A program made the position numbers and the translations under genes. A model generated the notes under the pieces. That model was given only the letters and a program-made list of their open reading frames with translations. It was not told where the DNA came from and ran no database searches. From Oxalobacteraceae bacterium OTU3CINTB1 (GTDB lineage: Bacteria > Pseudomonadota > Gammaproteobacteria > Burkholderiales > Burkholderiaceae_D), in contig CP099652.1 in assembly GCA_024123955.1 (NCBI GenBank), positions 5,208,001-5,272,000 on the forward strand: a stretch of DNA of 64,000 bases, in the 5' to 3' direction. Shown in pieces: positions 52,629-61,802 of this stretch (position 1 is its first letter; each line of letters begins with the position of its first letter).

Positions 52629-53285
52629 ATGTACGCAGGCAAAATTTTGTCGAGACATTCGTTGCGCGCTCTGGAGCAAGCGGGCTCAGGCGTCAGCTGG
52701 TTGTTGGATGCAGCGCGCGAAGAAAGCGGAGCGGGGACAACCGGCGAACCAATTGCACTAACGTGTTGGTCATCTGTGCTGTCACACCCGCAGCTAGAAA
52801 AAACTCGCGCGGCACCTTTGCTCGTGTTGGGGTTCCCCACAACAATGGGTAATGATGCGGAGGCGCTCGCGACGTCTGCGCTGCGCGTTCAAATCGTTGA
52901 GCACGCTGGAGGTGAAGAGCGAATGACATGCCTCGTGATGAGCGGCCGAGAAAATGTAATCAGGCTGCGGTGTGAGCAATTGCTTCCCGTGATGCGCAGC
53001 ACAGCAATAGGCGCACTGCTTTTAATTATTGTATGCGGCGACGACGTGCTCTTCGTCGAGCACTTTTTTGACCGCAGAAGGTTTCTCGAGGTTTGTCATG
53101 AGCTGCATCTAGATGCACTAGCTAAGGGCGATGGTGCCGATGATTCTGATGATGCCTGGTGGAACTCGCCAAGAGTTGAAAAGTGCAACGGAATCTCGAC
53201 GTACTGGCCACAAATTCAGGAAATCGACACCGCCGAGGAGTTCTACTATGGAGTTGTTCGCTCCGATGAGTCTGCTAGTATTTAG
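52629..53285 (+). CDS. Unknown protein, paralogue family A (copy 2)
   Basis: A 218-residue protein, started at the ATG at 52629 with GGAAAGGG upstream. It aligns with copy 1 (50607-51230): GKILSRHSLRALEQAGSGVS, LLDAAREESGAG, APLLVLGFPTTMGNDAEALA, MTCLVMSGRENVIRLRCEQL and LLLIIVCGDDVLFVEHFFDR. The C-terminus is acidic (GDGADDSDDAWW). No family recognised. It lies 206 bp downstream of the single-domain family B gene on the same strand, so A and B proteins may act together (inference). Confidence 0.7.
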   Translation: MYAGKILSRHSLRALEQAGSGVSWLLDAAREESGAGTTGEPIALTCWSSVLSHPQLEKTRAAPLLVLGFPTTMGNDAEALATSALRVQIVEHAGGEERMTCLVMSGRENVIRLRCEQLLPVMRSTAIGALLLIIVCGDDVLFVEHFFDRRRFLEVCHELHLDALAKGDGADDSDDAWWNSPRVEKCNGISTYWPQIQEIDTAEEFYYGVVRSDESASI

Positions 53286-53327
53286 TACGAAACCGCAGGT
53301 GCTCGAGAAAAATAATTTCTGATTTCT

Positions 53328-53353
53328 GCCGCCGAACCCATATGTTCGGCGGC
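53328..53353 (+). terminator. Terminator-like hairpin after family A copy 2
   Basis: Perfect 10-bp stem GCCGCCGAAC/GTTCGGCGGC with a 6-nt loop, 43 bp after the stop. The T-run that should follow is weak, so termination strength is uncertain. Confidence 0.6.
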
Positions 53354-53553
53354 ACTCTCTTCATACTTATAAAATCGTCTGTCTCCAAGGTGACGATCGC
53401 CCTGCCATCCAGAAATGAAGGAAGAAGAAACCTCATTGACGCGTCTTCGTTCACACCAAAAGTTTATCGCAAGCGTCGCTGCGCTGCCTGCTGTGCATGC
53501 GAGGTGATTCAGTTCAACGACGAGAGTGGATGACCGCGTTGCATTGAAACACT

Positions 53554-55251
53554 CTATTCCAGCACTAGCAATGTCACCCCTTGACGGGGCAACGTCAAGC
53601 GAATGGTGGCGGCACCATCGCTGATGGCCGGCGCCGGCAGCGTGGTCGCACGCATGACAGAAGCCTCTTCAAGTTGCACATATTGCTTTTCATTCGGCGA
53701 TTGCGGTGCGCCCATAGCCTTCCAAGCACTGAACGCGTTTGAGGTCGCTCCGTCCACGCGCCATTGGGTTGCTGCGGTTTGGTGGGTCAGCCCGGAAAGT
53801 TTAAGTGCGATCGCGGCGTCCGGCCCTGCCACGTCGTCGTCATGGTAGTGCCACATCATCACTGCCACCTTGCCATCTTGCGTGCGCGAGGCAAGCACAC
53901 CCACGTCGGCCTTCTCACGCACACCATTCTTCAAAATGTCGTCCAGCGCTGTTTCGCCATCGCTGTGGGCGACTAGTTGCGTAGCACCTAGCTTGGCGAA
54001 CATGCGAAATACGTTGAGCACCGGCAGGTCCACCCCATTGGTGGCCAATTGGCGATAGCCAGCAAACCAAGGCTGGTCCTCGAAAGTGAATGCCCAAGTC
54101 AGTGCACCGTCCAAATTAACCTTATTACGTGCAGCCAGTTGCCAGATGCGCTTGTAACTCGCCGCAGTGTAGCTCGAATACATGGTGCCGTTGCGATATC
54201 CATTTCTCGGGCCCGGGCATGCAGCGCATCCTTCAGGATCGTTCTCGCCGATTACGATCGCCTTGTCCCTAAGCTTAGGTACACCGACGATTCGGCGAAA
54301 GCCTGCTTCAACACCCTGCAGCTGGCTGGCAATACCCATGCGTACGTGGCCGTTAACGAAGGTCGGACTGCCTTTGGCGTGGAAAGCCAAAAAGTCCGTG
54401 GGCGTGCCAATTTCTCCGGTGGCGTGGTTGGTGCCGTTTGCCACATGCTCGAGAAAGTCATCCATGAATTTGCCGCCTGAGCCGGCCACGTCAGGCCCGC
54501 CCACGCGGGCCTCCGGCAAAGCACGGCGCACGCCGGCGATGGCGTAATCATGCAACTTGTTGAACTCGTCTTGGGTGCCGGTCCAGTACGATTTCCCATT
54601 GGGTTCGTTCCACACCTGAAAGTACCAGGTTTTCACTTCTTCGCGCCCATACCGCTCCACATTATGTTTAGTCCACTGGTAAGCCAGTTCACCCCACTTG
54701 GTGTAGTCCTTAGGGGGCGAGTTCCAAGCGCCCGCAATCGACTCGTACGCGAATCCAGGTCGCCAGCTGTGTTGATAAGGAGTTCCCGGTTTAGCGCTCG
54801 ACATTGCCTCAGGCATGAAGCCGATCTGCAGGTAGGGCCGCACGCCGCGTGCCAGATAGGTATCGATGATGCCGTCAACGACAGTCCAGTCATACACCGG
54901 CTTGCCGTCCTTGTCTTCGGTGTAGGCATTGGTGCTGCCCCACTTGAACGCGCCGGTGCCATCGCCGGTGTTAAGGAGGTTGTGGGTGCGGAAATATACT
55001 TGTCCTGGGCGCAGATCACCAAGGTTCTTGAGCAACTTACGCCCGTCTTTCATGGTGGCATAATTAGGCTCATCGGCGCCGAAAAAGCGCCAGATCGGTG
55101 TGAGCAAACCGGCCGATCGGCTGGCATTGACCTCAATGGTCACGGGAAACGGTGTGGCGATGGGTGACTGAACCTGAGCTTGAACAGCTGCAGGGAGCAG
55201 CGCCATGGCGACCGCAATGGCCATGACAGAGTGATTGATTGCAGTGCGCAT
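53554..55251 (-). CDS. Exported GH39 beta-xylosidase-like glycosidase
   Basis: A 565-residue protein started at the ATG at 55251 (GAGGAA upstream), with signal peptide (VMAIAVAMALLPAAVQA). The GH39 TIM barrel opens with GLLTPIWRFFGADEPNYAT; the acid/base Glu216 lies in YFQVWNEPNGKSYW and the nucleophile Glu336 in VIGENDPEG. A C-terminal beta-sandwich begins near residue 460. GH39 enzymes act on beta-xylosides or iduronides with retention. With the GH2 gene at the window start it suggests plant-polysaccharide use. No transporter or regulator adjoins. Confidence 0.92.
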   Translation of the reverse strand: MRTAINHSVMAIAVAMALLPAAVQAQVQSPIATPFPVTIEVNASRSAGLLTPIWRFFGADEPNYATMKDGRKLLKNLGDLRPGQVYFRTHNLLNTGDGTGAFKWGSTNAYTEDKDGKPVYDWTVVDGIIDTYLARGVRPYLQIGFMPEAMSSAKPGTPYQHSWRPGFAYESIAGAWNSPPKDYTKWGELAYQWTKHNVERYGREEVKTWYFQVWNEPNGKSYWTGTQDEFNKLHDYAIAGVRRALPEARVGGPDVAGSGGKFMDDFLEHVANGTNHATGEIGTPTDFLAFHAKGSPTFVNGHVRMGIASQLQGVEAGFRRIVGVPKLRDKAIVIGENDPEGCAACPGPRNGYRNGTMYSSYTAASYKRIWQLAARNKVNLDGALTWAFTFEDQPWFAGYRQLATNGVDLPVLNVFRMFAKLGATQLVAHSDGETALDDILKNGVREKADVGVLASRTQDGKVAVMMWHYHDDDVAGPDAAIALKLSGLTHQTAATQWRVDGATSNAFSAWKAMGAPQSPNEKQYVQLEEASVMRATTLPAPAISDGAATIRLTLPRQGVTLLVLE

Positions 55252-55816
55252 GGCGTTCCTCGACTGACAGGTTGATATTGAAGGCGGCCCAGTGTAGCCG
55301 AGACACCCCAAGCCATGCGAAGGCGCCGCAATTTGCTCATAATCTTGATCAGCCTCGGGGGACGTCTTGATCCGCCTGCGTGGCCGCAGCGCCCGCTGCT
55401 ATCTATTTCCCTGCACCGAGAGCTGCGGCACGCGAACCGCCGCGACCTACTCGCTGATGGGCATGGCCTAGTTGGGCGGTGGTGATTCTGACCTTGGTCG
55501 TGTCGCGTGTTGGCGATCATCGTGTCAAACGGGTGATGGTTTATTGTCCTAGAACTGCGACCTGGAAAGCACTATCAAATTACTCGGCATCCCATAGGTG
55601 TGAGCCATCGTTGCCCAAACCACAGCACTCAAAATTTTCCGCCGACATGCGGATTTGGCCTCGCCGTTGCCGGATACCAGCACTGAGATGGCTATATTGC
55701 TCAACATGCTCGACTTCCTCTGCAATTCGTGGAAAGTTTTGCCCCACTCTTGCGCGACGCAAAAAATGCGAATAGCTGTACCATAGCCTGGGCCGCCACA
55801 GCTTTAGGATGAGAAC
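55252..55816. other. Intergenic region, nothing recognised
   Basis: About 560 bases with the GH39 promoter at its left end and the PilZ gene promoter at its right end. Open frames on both strands are Arg/Ser-rich and unlike proteins. Confidence 0.45.
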
Positions 55817-56140
55817 ATGAGCGAAGAAAGACGAGAAGGACTCCGAAAGGTGTTGCGAGTACGAGCGACGATACAAATCGCAGAACATGCGGCAGAGGTT
55901 CGGACGCACGATATAAGTTTGACAGGTATATGTTTACTCCTGCCTTTCCCGTCAAAGCTAGGCGGAACAGCAAAAATTCAATTTTCGCTGTTCCACGAAG
56001 GAGTACTCAAAGAATTGACAGTGTCAGGGAAGGCGATGCATTCAAGCCTTAGTGCAGACAAGTTCCGCACAGGTTTTTCATTTACTGTTATCAGTCCAGA
56101 GCACTTTAAGATCATCGCTAATTACTGTAGAGACCGATAG
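55817..56140 (+). CDS. PilZ-domain protein (cyclic di-GMP receptor)
   Basis: A 107-residue single PilZ domain. The binding elements are the N-terminal Arg motif (RREGLRKVLRVRA) and DISLTGICL, corresponding to (D/N)xSxxG, followed by the beta-barrel (TAKIQFSLFHEG, FRTGFSFTVIS). It should bind cyclic di-GMP and act by contacting another protein. It is unlinked to the GGDEF gene at 31748-34834 but could sense the same pool. It stands between a GH39 gene and a chemotaxis receptor. Confidence 0.9.
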   Translation: MSEERREGLRKVLRVRATIQIAEHAAEVRTHDISLTGICLLLPFPSKLGGTAKIQFSLFHEGVLKELTVSGKAMHSSLSADKFRTGFSFTVISPEHFKIIANYCRDR

Positions 56141-56566
56141 TTGAATTAACTGACTGCCCAGCTGTGGACCGACTACTGGGTTGCCAACGGGCGCCTAACG
56201 ATGTAGAGGAAGCTGCGGTTTGGCTACCAGGCAATGGGGCAGGTTTTGTGAAGGTTAAACGCATCTTGCCGACGGTTACTTCAACATCGCAGGCCAACAC
56301 CAAATCGCTTGTGCACGCCCGACCAAGGTACAGGGACCTAAGCCTACAATCATGAAGCGCGTCTTCAGCATGCGCACGACTTTCCATGGGTTAGAACAGA
56401 TCCACATGTGCACCCACACCGGCACGCCTCTGTCAGACACTCGCACCCGAGCTACACGAATATTCATCATCAGCACCGACGCTAAAACAGATTGCGGCTC
56501 TGCCAAGAGCTCCCTCAGACGACAGCTGGTGCAGCGCCTTTGCGGCCGCATAAGGGCATAGCTGAC
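56141..56566. other. Intergenic region, nothing recognised
   Basis: About 425 bases between the PilZ gene and the 3' end of the chemotaxis receptor gene. No intact gene, repeat or clear terminator recognised. Confidence 0.45.
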
Positions 56567-58237
56567 CTACCGGGAACGGGACACCATTGGCAGCCGATTC
56601 GAAGTGCGATTTCCCTGATGCGATTCGCGGCCGCTGGTTGTAGCCGAAGGCCCATACATTATCGCGCCACTTGCCAAACGCTGGTTCAACACAAACCTAC
56701 CGACCACCTCTGCGAGCGCAACAGCCTGCCCCTGCAGCGACTCAGCAGCTGCCGCCGACTCTTCGACCAGAGCGGCATTCTGCTGCGTAACGCCATCCAT
56801 CTGAATGACAGCTTGATTGATCTGCTCGATTCCCAGGCTCTGTTCCCTGCTCGCGGCGGTGATTTCGGTGATAATGTCGCTCACGCGCCGCACGCTTTCT
56901 ACCACCTCGGTCATCGTCTCGCCCGCCTCGTTAACCAGCCTGGTTCCCGACTCGACCTTCGATACAGAATCATTGATGAGGGTTTTAATTTCCTTCGCCG
57001 CCGAAGCACTTCGCTGAGCGAGATTGCGCACTTCCGTGGCGACCACCGCGAACCCTCTGCCCTGTTCGCCAGCGCGCGCTGCTTCGACCGCCGCGTTCAA
57101 CGCCAAGATGTTAGTCTGGAAAGCAATGCCATCAATGACGCTGATTATCTCGACGATTTTCTTTGAAGACGCGTTGATCGCACCCATCGTACCTACCACA
57201 TCGCTTATGACCGCGCCGCCTTTCGTCGCGACTGCGGACGCGGCGCTGGCAAGGCTGTCAGCCTGACGCGCGTTGTCGGCATTTTGCTTGACTGTGCTAG
57301 TCAGCTCCTCCATGGACGATGCCGTCTCCTCAAGCGAACTCGCCTGTTCCTCAGTGCGAGATGACAGATCCAGGTTGCCGACAGCGATTTCCCGCGACGC
57401 CGTTGTCATGGTGTCAGTTCCGGCGCGAACTTGACTGACTATTTTTTCGAGGCTCTCGTTCATCAGCTTCAACGCTTCGAGCAGCATGGAAGTCTCATCC
57501 TTGCCTGTTATCTTGATCTCGCTGGTGAGATCACCCGTAGCAACAGTGCGGGCGATCGTAACCGCACGATTGATGGGGATCGTAATGCTACGAGTAATGA
57601 GCAGAGCAATCAACCCTCCGGACAACACTGCCAATGCTGCAATTCCGATCATCATGTTCCGTGCCAGCAAGTAGGTCGCATCTGCAGCGGCAGTAGCCTC
57701 TTCGTTTTGCTTCTTCTCGGTCGCGACCAGTGCTGCTAGATTTTTTTGCCAACGCTGCTGGACCGCACGTAAATCACCCATCAAAATCTTAACGGCGACC
57801 GGCGTATTATTTGCCACTCCGAGCATCTGGACCTTTTCCATCAAGGGCAGCGCTGCCGCGCTCGCCTCCTTAATTTCATCCAGCAGTCTAGTCTCATCCT
57901 CCTGTATCCCATACACGGCAAAAGTTGCGCGTAGGTGTTTCTCTGCCTCGTCGTAGTCAGCGGCCTGCCTCCTAATCCGCTCGACTTGGGTTTGCATCTG
58001 AACCGCATCATCAAGCAAAACGATATTGCGCAGCGCGATCATGCGATCATCAACGCTGAGTCGCATTGCCGAGGCCAAACTCGACTCGACGTCGTTACCT
58101 TTTGTAATTTCCACCATCGAGTTCTGAATCGCTGCCATCCGCGTCACTCCCAGCAAGGCGACCGCGATCAACATCACCAAGACTATGCTGAAGGCCCCAA
58201 TCAGGCGGGGCCCAATTTTCAAGTTTTCGATTTTCAT
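56567..58237 (-). CDS. Methyl-accepting chemotaxis protein
   Basis: A 556-residue receptor started at the ATG at 58237 behind AGGAG. Membrane helix 1 is at about residues 10-30, a four-helix-bundle periplasmic sensor (4HB_MCP_1) at about 35-185, helix 2 at about 190-212, then HAMP and the cytoplasmic signalling domain. The conserved hairpin tip [20 protein letters not shown] and [19 protein letters not shown] are intact, and methylation-region Glu/Gln pairs are present ([20 protein letters not shown]). No C-terminal CheR-binding pentapeptide is seen. The ligand is unknown. No other chemotaxis gene lies nearby. Confidence 0.95.
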   Translation of the reverse strand: MKIENLKIGPRLIGAFSIVLVMLIAVALLGVTRMAAIQNSMVEITKGNDVESSLASAMRLSVDDRMIALRNIVLLDDAVQMQTQVERIRRQAADYDEAEKHLRATFAVYGIQEDETRLLDEIKEASAAALPLMEKVQMLGVANNTPVAVKILMGDLRAVQQRWQKNLAALVATEKKQNEEATAAADATYLLARNMMIGIAALAVLSGGLIALLITRSITIPINRAVTIARTVATGDLTSEIKITGKDETSMLLEALKLMNESLEKIVSQVRAGTDTMTTASREIAVGNLDLSSRTEEQASSLEETASSMEELTSTVKQNADNARQADSLASAASAVATKGGAVISDVVGTMGAINASSKKIVEIISVIDGIAFQTNILALNAAVEAARAGEQGRGFAVVATEVRNLAQRSASAAKEIKTLINDSVSKVESGTRLVNEAGETMTEVVESVRRVSDIITEITAASREQSLGIEQINQAVIQMDGVTQQNAALVEESAAAAESLQGQAVALAEVVGRFVLNQRLASGAIMYGPSATTSGRESHQGNRTSNRLPMVSRSR

Positions 58238-58908
58238 GACTGCTGCTCCTGACATTATCGTCGACGGACCGCTGTACTAGTACAGCGCGCAACTTGCGCG
58301 AAATGATAGTCCGAGTGAGTGGTGAGCGGCGGGCGCGGGGCCGAGAGATACATCGTCGCGAGACGACAATGGTGATACTTGCACTATTGGCAGGACCTGC
58401 CAAACAATCCGAGAGTCGATCGGCGCGGGCTTGGGCGACGAGAGTCAATCCAAGAATTTTACCCAAATTTCCATATGGAAACAACTTCTTTTAAAAAGCA
58501 TAGCTTCCGTTGCCGTTGTGCTATCGCCGAGCACCATCAAGATGACCGCATCCTCTTCATTTCCTCGCCGGATTGAATCTCTCAAATTTGATCCTCCCTC
58601 GATGCTGGCGAAGGCTGCGACGCAATTCTCAAACTCCAAACCCGTGAACACGAACACGACCACCCAGCGATGGATCATATGCACCAATATAGTCATGACA
58701 GCCACGGTCACATGCCCGCGAATTCCCGTGGGACGGTAGCGAATTCACACGCATACATGTACGCCTAAGTATTGCTTGGGCCGAGTTGACTCGACCGAGA
58801 GTGACGTAGTTGAGCAAGTGCGAAAAAACGCGCCGCAAGGGCGCGTTGAATGACTTTACGCTGTAGGTGTCCCGAGGACGCTACATGCAGCACTACCCCG
58901 GAGGCCTA
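58238..58908. other. Intergenic region with the terminator of family C copy 1
   Basis: About 670 bases. The left part holds the promoter of the chemotaxis receptor. Open frames (for example 58445-58711 minus) are not convincing. The only assigned element is the hairpin at 58823-58847. Confidence 0.5.
58823..58847 (-). terminator. Intrinsic terminator after family C copy 1
   Basis: Perfect 8-bp stem AACGCGCC/GGCGCGTT with a 5-nt loop, followed on the minus strand by a run of T (A-run at 58823-58828 on the plus strand). It lies 61 bp after the stop of the gene at 58909-59496. Confidence 0.8.
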
Positions 58909-59496
58909 CTAGGAGCACTGAAGTGCAACGTATGTTGGCTCCCCCCTTGCGCCTACAAACCGATATTCTTCATTGCTGAGCAACGGAGGGAACTGAGCGT
59001 GTAATGACTGAATATACTCTTCATCTGGCACAAATCTATCAGCCGCCAGCGCTCTAGTCGTGCTGTACCAGTAGTCTTCGAAGTCCCTATCCACATGGAA
59101 CGTTTGCACCGAAACAGATTTCCGCGTTACCCAAGCAACGTAAACTGTTTTGCCCTCACCGTAGAGCAAATCGACGACGTCAGAGAGCGCGGTTGCTACC
59201 GACATTTCTCCATCGCCCCATGCCAAATATGGTGAGGTACCAAACTCGTTTCCGCAACCGTTGATGGCAAAGGATGGACCGTCAGACGTGCCCCCCCAAT
59301 CCTCTGGAATACGTTCTGACCGAATAACCAACATGGTGGCTCCCGACATTTCCTCTGGAACCAAGGCTGGCAACAACGCTCCAGTGGTCAATAACACGCC
59401 ATGGTGTGCCTTCTCAAGCTGACGTACCGCCCTTGCAAATTCTGCTGATTTACGCTTCGCGTCCGCAAGTTTGCATCTCAAAATATTGCTACTCAA
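58909..59496 (-). CDS. Unknown protein, paralogue family C (copy 1)
   Basis: A 195-residue protein starting at a TTG at 59496 with AGGAAG 5 nt upstream. It aligns with the protein at 60872-61483: MLVIRSERIPEDWGGTSD, SPYLAWGDGEMSVATALSDV, TVYVAWVTRKSVSVQTFHVD, RFVPDEEYIQSLHAQFPPLL and RGEPTYVALQ. A helical N-terminus (residues 1-35) leads into an alpha/beta domain. No signal peptide or known motif. The two copies flank an orphan DNA adenine methylase and both point leftwards with their own terminators. Confidence 0.7.
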   Translation of the reverse strand: MSSNILRCKLADAKRKSAEFARAVRQLEKAHHGVLLTTGALLPALVPEEMSGATMLVIRSERIPEDWGGTSDGPSFAINGCGNEFGTSPYLAWGDGEMSVATALSDVVDLLYGEGKTVYVAWVTRKSVSVQTFHVDRDFEDYWYSTTRALAADRFVPDEEYIQSLHAQFPPLLSNEEYRFVGARGEPTYVALQCS

Positions 59497-59623
59497 TTTT
59501 CTTCCTTTCGGTTACGTACAAAATATGTATAGCAACCGCGATGACCATTTTTATTCAACTAAGAATTTTTTTTCATAGAAAGCTCATGGCTGAACTTGGA
59601 TAAAAAGGGTTGCTGCACTTGGG

Positions 59624-60751
59624 ATGAAAAATTCCAAGTACACCCGACCGCCACTACGATGGGCTGGCGGCAAACAGCGCATCCTCTCAAGGGTGCTCCC
59701 TCACATCCAAGGCTCAGGAAGACTGATAGAGCCATTTGTAGGCGCTGGGTCGGTGTTCACAGCAGCAGGTGAGCGCGACATCATCATCAACGACGCTAAC
59801 GCCGACCTCATTGAGTTCTATCAATGCCTGAAAAGAGACGTCAACGGTTACATAGAGGCTGCTGCCATCTTCTTTACCGAGGCAAACAGGAGCGTCGAGG
59901 CATACGTCGCAAATCGCGACCGATTCAATAAAAGCGAATCCGGCGTCGAACGTGCGGCCCTCCTTCTTTACCTCAATAAATTCGGTTTTAACGGGCTATA
60001 CCGAGTCAACAAGCGGAATAGCTTCAATGTGCCGTATGGCCATCCCAAAAAACTTCCTGAGTTTCCTCGCCTGCAGCTCCTGGAAATGGCGGTGAAACTG
60101 CAAAAGGTGCAAATCCAGCACGGTGATTTTACGGCTGCTATAGCTCTCGCATCTGCTGGGGATGTCGTCTACTGTGACCCGCCCTACGCTGATGCGTCCG
60201 TGGCCAAACGCTCTTTCACCGCCTACACCTCCGATTCGTTTAGCTGGCAACAACAGCAGCAATTGGTCGATGTCTCGCACGCAGCGGTTGCGCGAGGTGC
60301 GACCGTGGTCATCTCGAACCATGACAACGAGGTCACTCGTGCGTTGTATAAGGGGGCAGAGATTCATTCGTTTGATGTGCGCAGAAGTGTCGCTGCTAAT
60401 GGCGAAGCGCGCACGGCCGCACGGGAATTGATAGCAGTCTTCCGTCCATCTGCAGTATCAAGGTCCACAGCTGGCCAATCGATTCCAGCTAAGGATGCCG
60501 TTGAGGCTAATATTCCCGGCTCCAATTCGAACTCCAACGCAGCGGCTAGCACAGAGTATTTCGATATATTTGAGCTGTCAGAAGTCCTTGGAATTTCTGT
60601 GGCCAAATTAAGAGCTCTGGGTAGGGAGGAAGGATGGCGATTGCCTCCGCCTGCGAACTTCGGCAGTAACATCGGCATCGTAAGATGGCGAGCCCATGAA
60701 GTGAGCCAATGGATGGTTGAGACCGGTTTTTCCGCCAACGGCGGGCACTGA
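59624..60751 (+). CDS. Dam-type DNA adenine methylase with C-terminal HTH-like domain
   Basis: A 375-residue class alpha N6-adenine methyltransferase. The N-terminus PPLRWAGGKQRIL and FVGAGSVF (residues 38-45) form the SAM site, and VVYCDPPYADAS carries the catalytic DPPY (185-188). LYLNKFGFNGLYRVNKRNSFNVPYG is typical of Dam/DpnM-type enzymes, which recognise GATC; the specificity here is assumed from family. After about residue 275 comes an Asn/Ser-rich linker and an extra domain (about 310-370: FDIFELSEVLGISVAKLRAL, WRAHEVSQWM) like an excisionase or MerR-type winged helix. No restriction enzyme lies next to it. Confidence 0.9.
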   Translation: MKNSKYTRPPLRWAGGKQRILSRVLPHIQGSGRLIEPFVGAGSVFTAAGERDIIINDANADLIEFYQCLKRDVNGYIEAAAIFFTEANRSVEAYVANRDRFNKSESGVERAALLLYLNKFGFNGLYRVNKRNSFNVPYGHPKKLPEFPRLQLLEMAVKLQKVQIQHGDFTAAIALASAGDVVYCDPPYADASVAKRSFTAYTSDSFSWQQQQQLVDVSHAAVARGATVVISNHDNEVTRALYKGAEIHSFDVRRSVAANGEARTAARELIAVFRPSAVSRSTAGQSIPAKDAVEANIPGSNSNSNAAASTEYFDIFELSEVLGISVAKLRALGREEGWRLPPPANFGSNIGIVRWRAHEVSQWMVETGFSANGGH

Positions 60752-60831
60752 TGCTTTAGTGCTGCATTTTTTCCGGTTTATCCAACCGCCGTAGCAGGCA
60801 GGCCGAACAACGGCTTATCCAAGAGTCATAC

Positions 60832-60860
60832 AAAAAAAGCTCCCCAATTTTTTGGGGAGC
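60832..60860 (-). terminator. Intrinsic terminator after family C copy 2
   Basis: Perfect 9-bp stem GCTCCCCAA/TTGGGGAGC with a 4-nt loop, followed on the minus strand by seven T (A-run 60832-60838). It begins 11 bp after the stop of the gene at 60872-61483. Confidence 0.85.
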
Positions 60861-60871
60861 CAACTCGACAA

Positions 60872-61483
60872 TCAAAGAATTCTCAAGGGTTCTAGGCTTT
60901 CCATGATGTACAGGGGACCACCACGCTCATTCACAGTGCGTTGCTCTCCATCTGAGAGCAACGCAGGAAAATGCGCCATTTTTGAAGCAGCGTATTCCTT
61001 ATCCAGAATAAAGCGGCCAAGCCGCCAACTATTCGCTGCAACTTCAATTCGATTGTCAAAATTCTCAGTTCTGTCAATGGAATGAACGACGACTTCTGTT
61101 TTCGTCACCCAAACCACAAACATCTTGTCAGCCAATGGGTGGTCCTCAAGAAGTGCCGCGATTGACTCAACCGGAATTCCGATTGCCAATTCGTCGTCCA
61201 TCCAGGTCAGATATGCCATGACGCCCATAAAATCTACCTCAAAAACATCGAGCTGGACATCACACTCGCAGATTGTCCCAGCCCATCCATCAGGAACCCG
61301 GCTCGACCTAACGATAATTGTTGGCACTGGGCCGTCTTTTGGGGATATAAGCGAACGCAGCTGAGTGCTGTCGGCTACGCAAAAGGCGCTAGCCTTAGTT
61401 TCTAGCTTCTGCAGGCACGTCAAAAGGTGTGATTCCTTTTTCATTACTGCGGACAATTTAAATTTTTTAATGCCATCAATCAT
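60872..61483 (-). CDS. Unknown protein, paralogue family C (copy 2)
   Basis: A 203-residue protein started at the ATG at 61483 behind GAGGGA (an ATT/ATG-type start 18 nt upstream is less likely). It is paralogous to copy 1 at 58909-59496, matching at TIIVRSSRVPDGWAGT, MAYLTWMDDELAIGIPVESI, KMFVVWVTKTEVVVHSIDRT, GRFILDKEYAASKMAHFPALL and RGGPLYIMESL. Sequence divergence shows an old duplication. No known family. Its 5' end faces the two-domain family B gene across a 319-bp intergenic region. Confidence 0.7.
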   Translation of the reverse strand: MIDGIKKFKLSAVMKKESHLLTCLQKLETKASAFCVADSTQLRSLISPKDGPVPTIIVRSSRVPDGWAGTICECDVQLDVFEVDFMGVMAYLTWMDDELAIGIPVESIAALLEDHPLADKMFVVWVTKTEVVVHSIDRTENFDNRIEVAANSWRLGRFILDKEYAASKMAHFPALLSDGEQRTVNERGGPLYIMESLEPLRIL

Positions 61484-61802
61484 AGTTCCCTCGGAATTCA
61501 ATGTGCGAACTATGTGTAAGCACGACAGCGCCTAAATTTTAGATTTCCCTGAAATTTAATTTCACCCGTCCAAATTCTCTCCGCCAAGCCAAGGTCCTTT
61601 CTGAGGACCATCCTCATTGCATGAGAAAATAGGATGGAACTTTTCCTATTCGAGCACTTCGAATTGATGCCCCCCTCCTGTACGTGTCGAGGCATCAAGA
61701 AGAAGATATTAACGGCGAGTTCTGGACTTTGCCCATGTAAGCGCGTTTAAACCCTAATTCATACTCTCCTAGTCAACATCGACATCAACATGGAAGATAT
61801 AT
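61484..61802. other. Divergent intergenic region between family C copy 2 and family B copy 2
   Basis: About 320 A+T-rich bases holding promoters for both directions. The shared 19-nt motif sits next to the right end. No gene recognised. Confidence 0.5.
61770..61788 (+). promoter_or_regulatory. Shared 19-nt leader motif (copy 2)
   Basis: TAGTCAACATCGACATCAA, identical to 51626-51644, 14 nt before the ATG of the two-domain family B gene. The sequences on both sides differ, so this block is conserved beyond its surroundings. Confidence 0.55.

Noticed and set aside
58445..58711. 88-residue minus-strand open frame downstream of the chemotaxis receptor promoter
   Set aside because: Hydrophobic start looks tempting, but there is no ribosome binding site or family motif.
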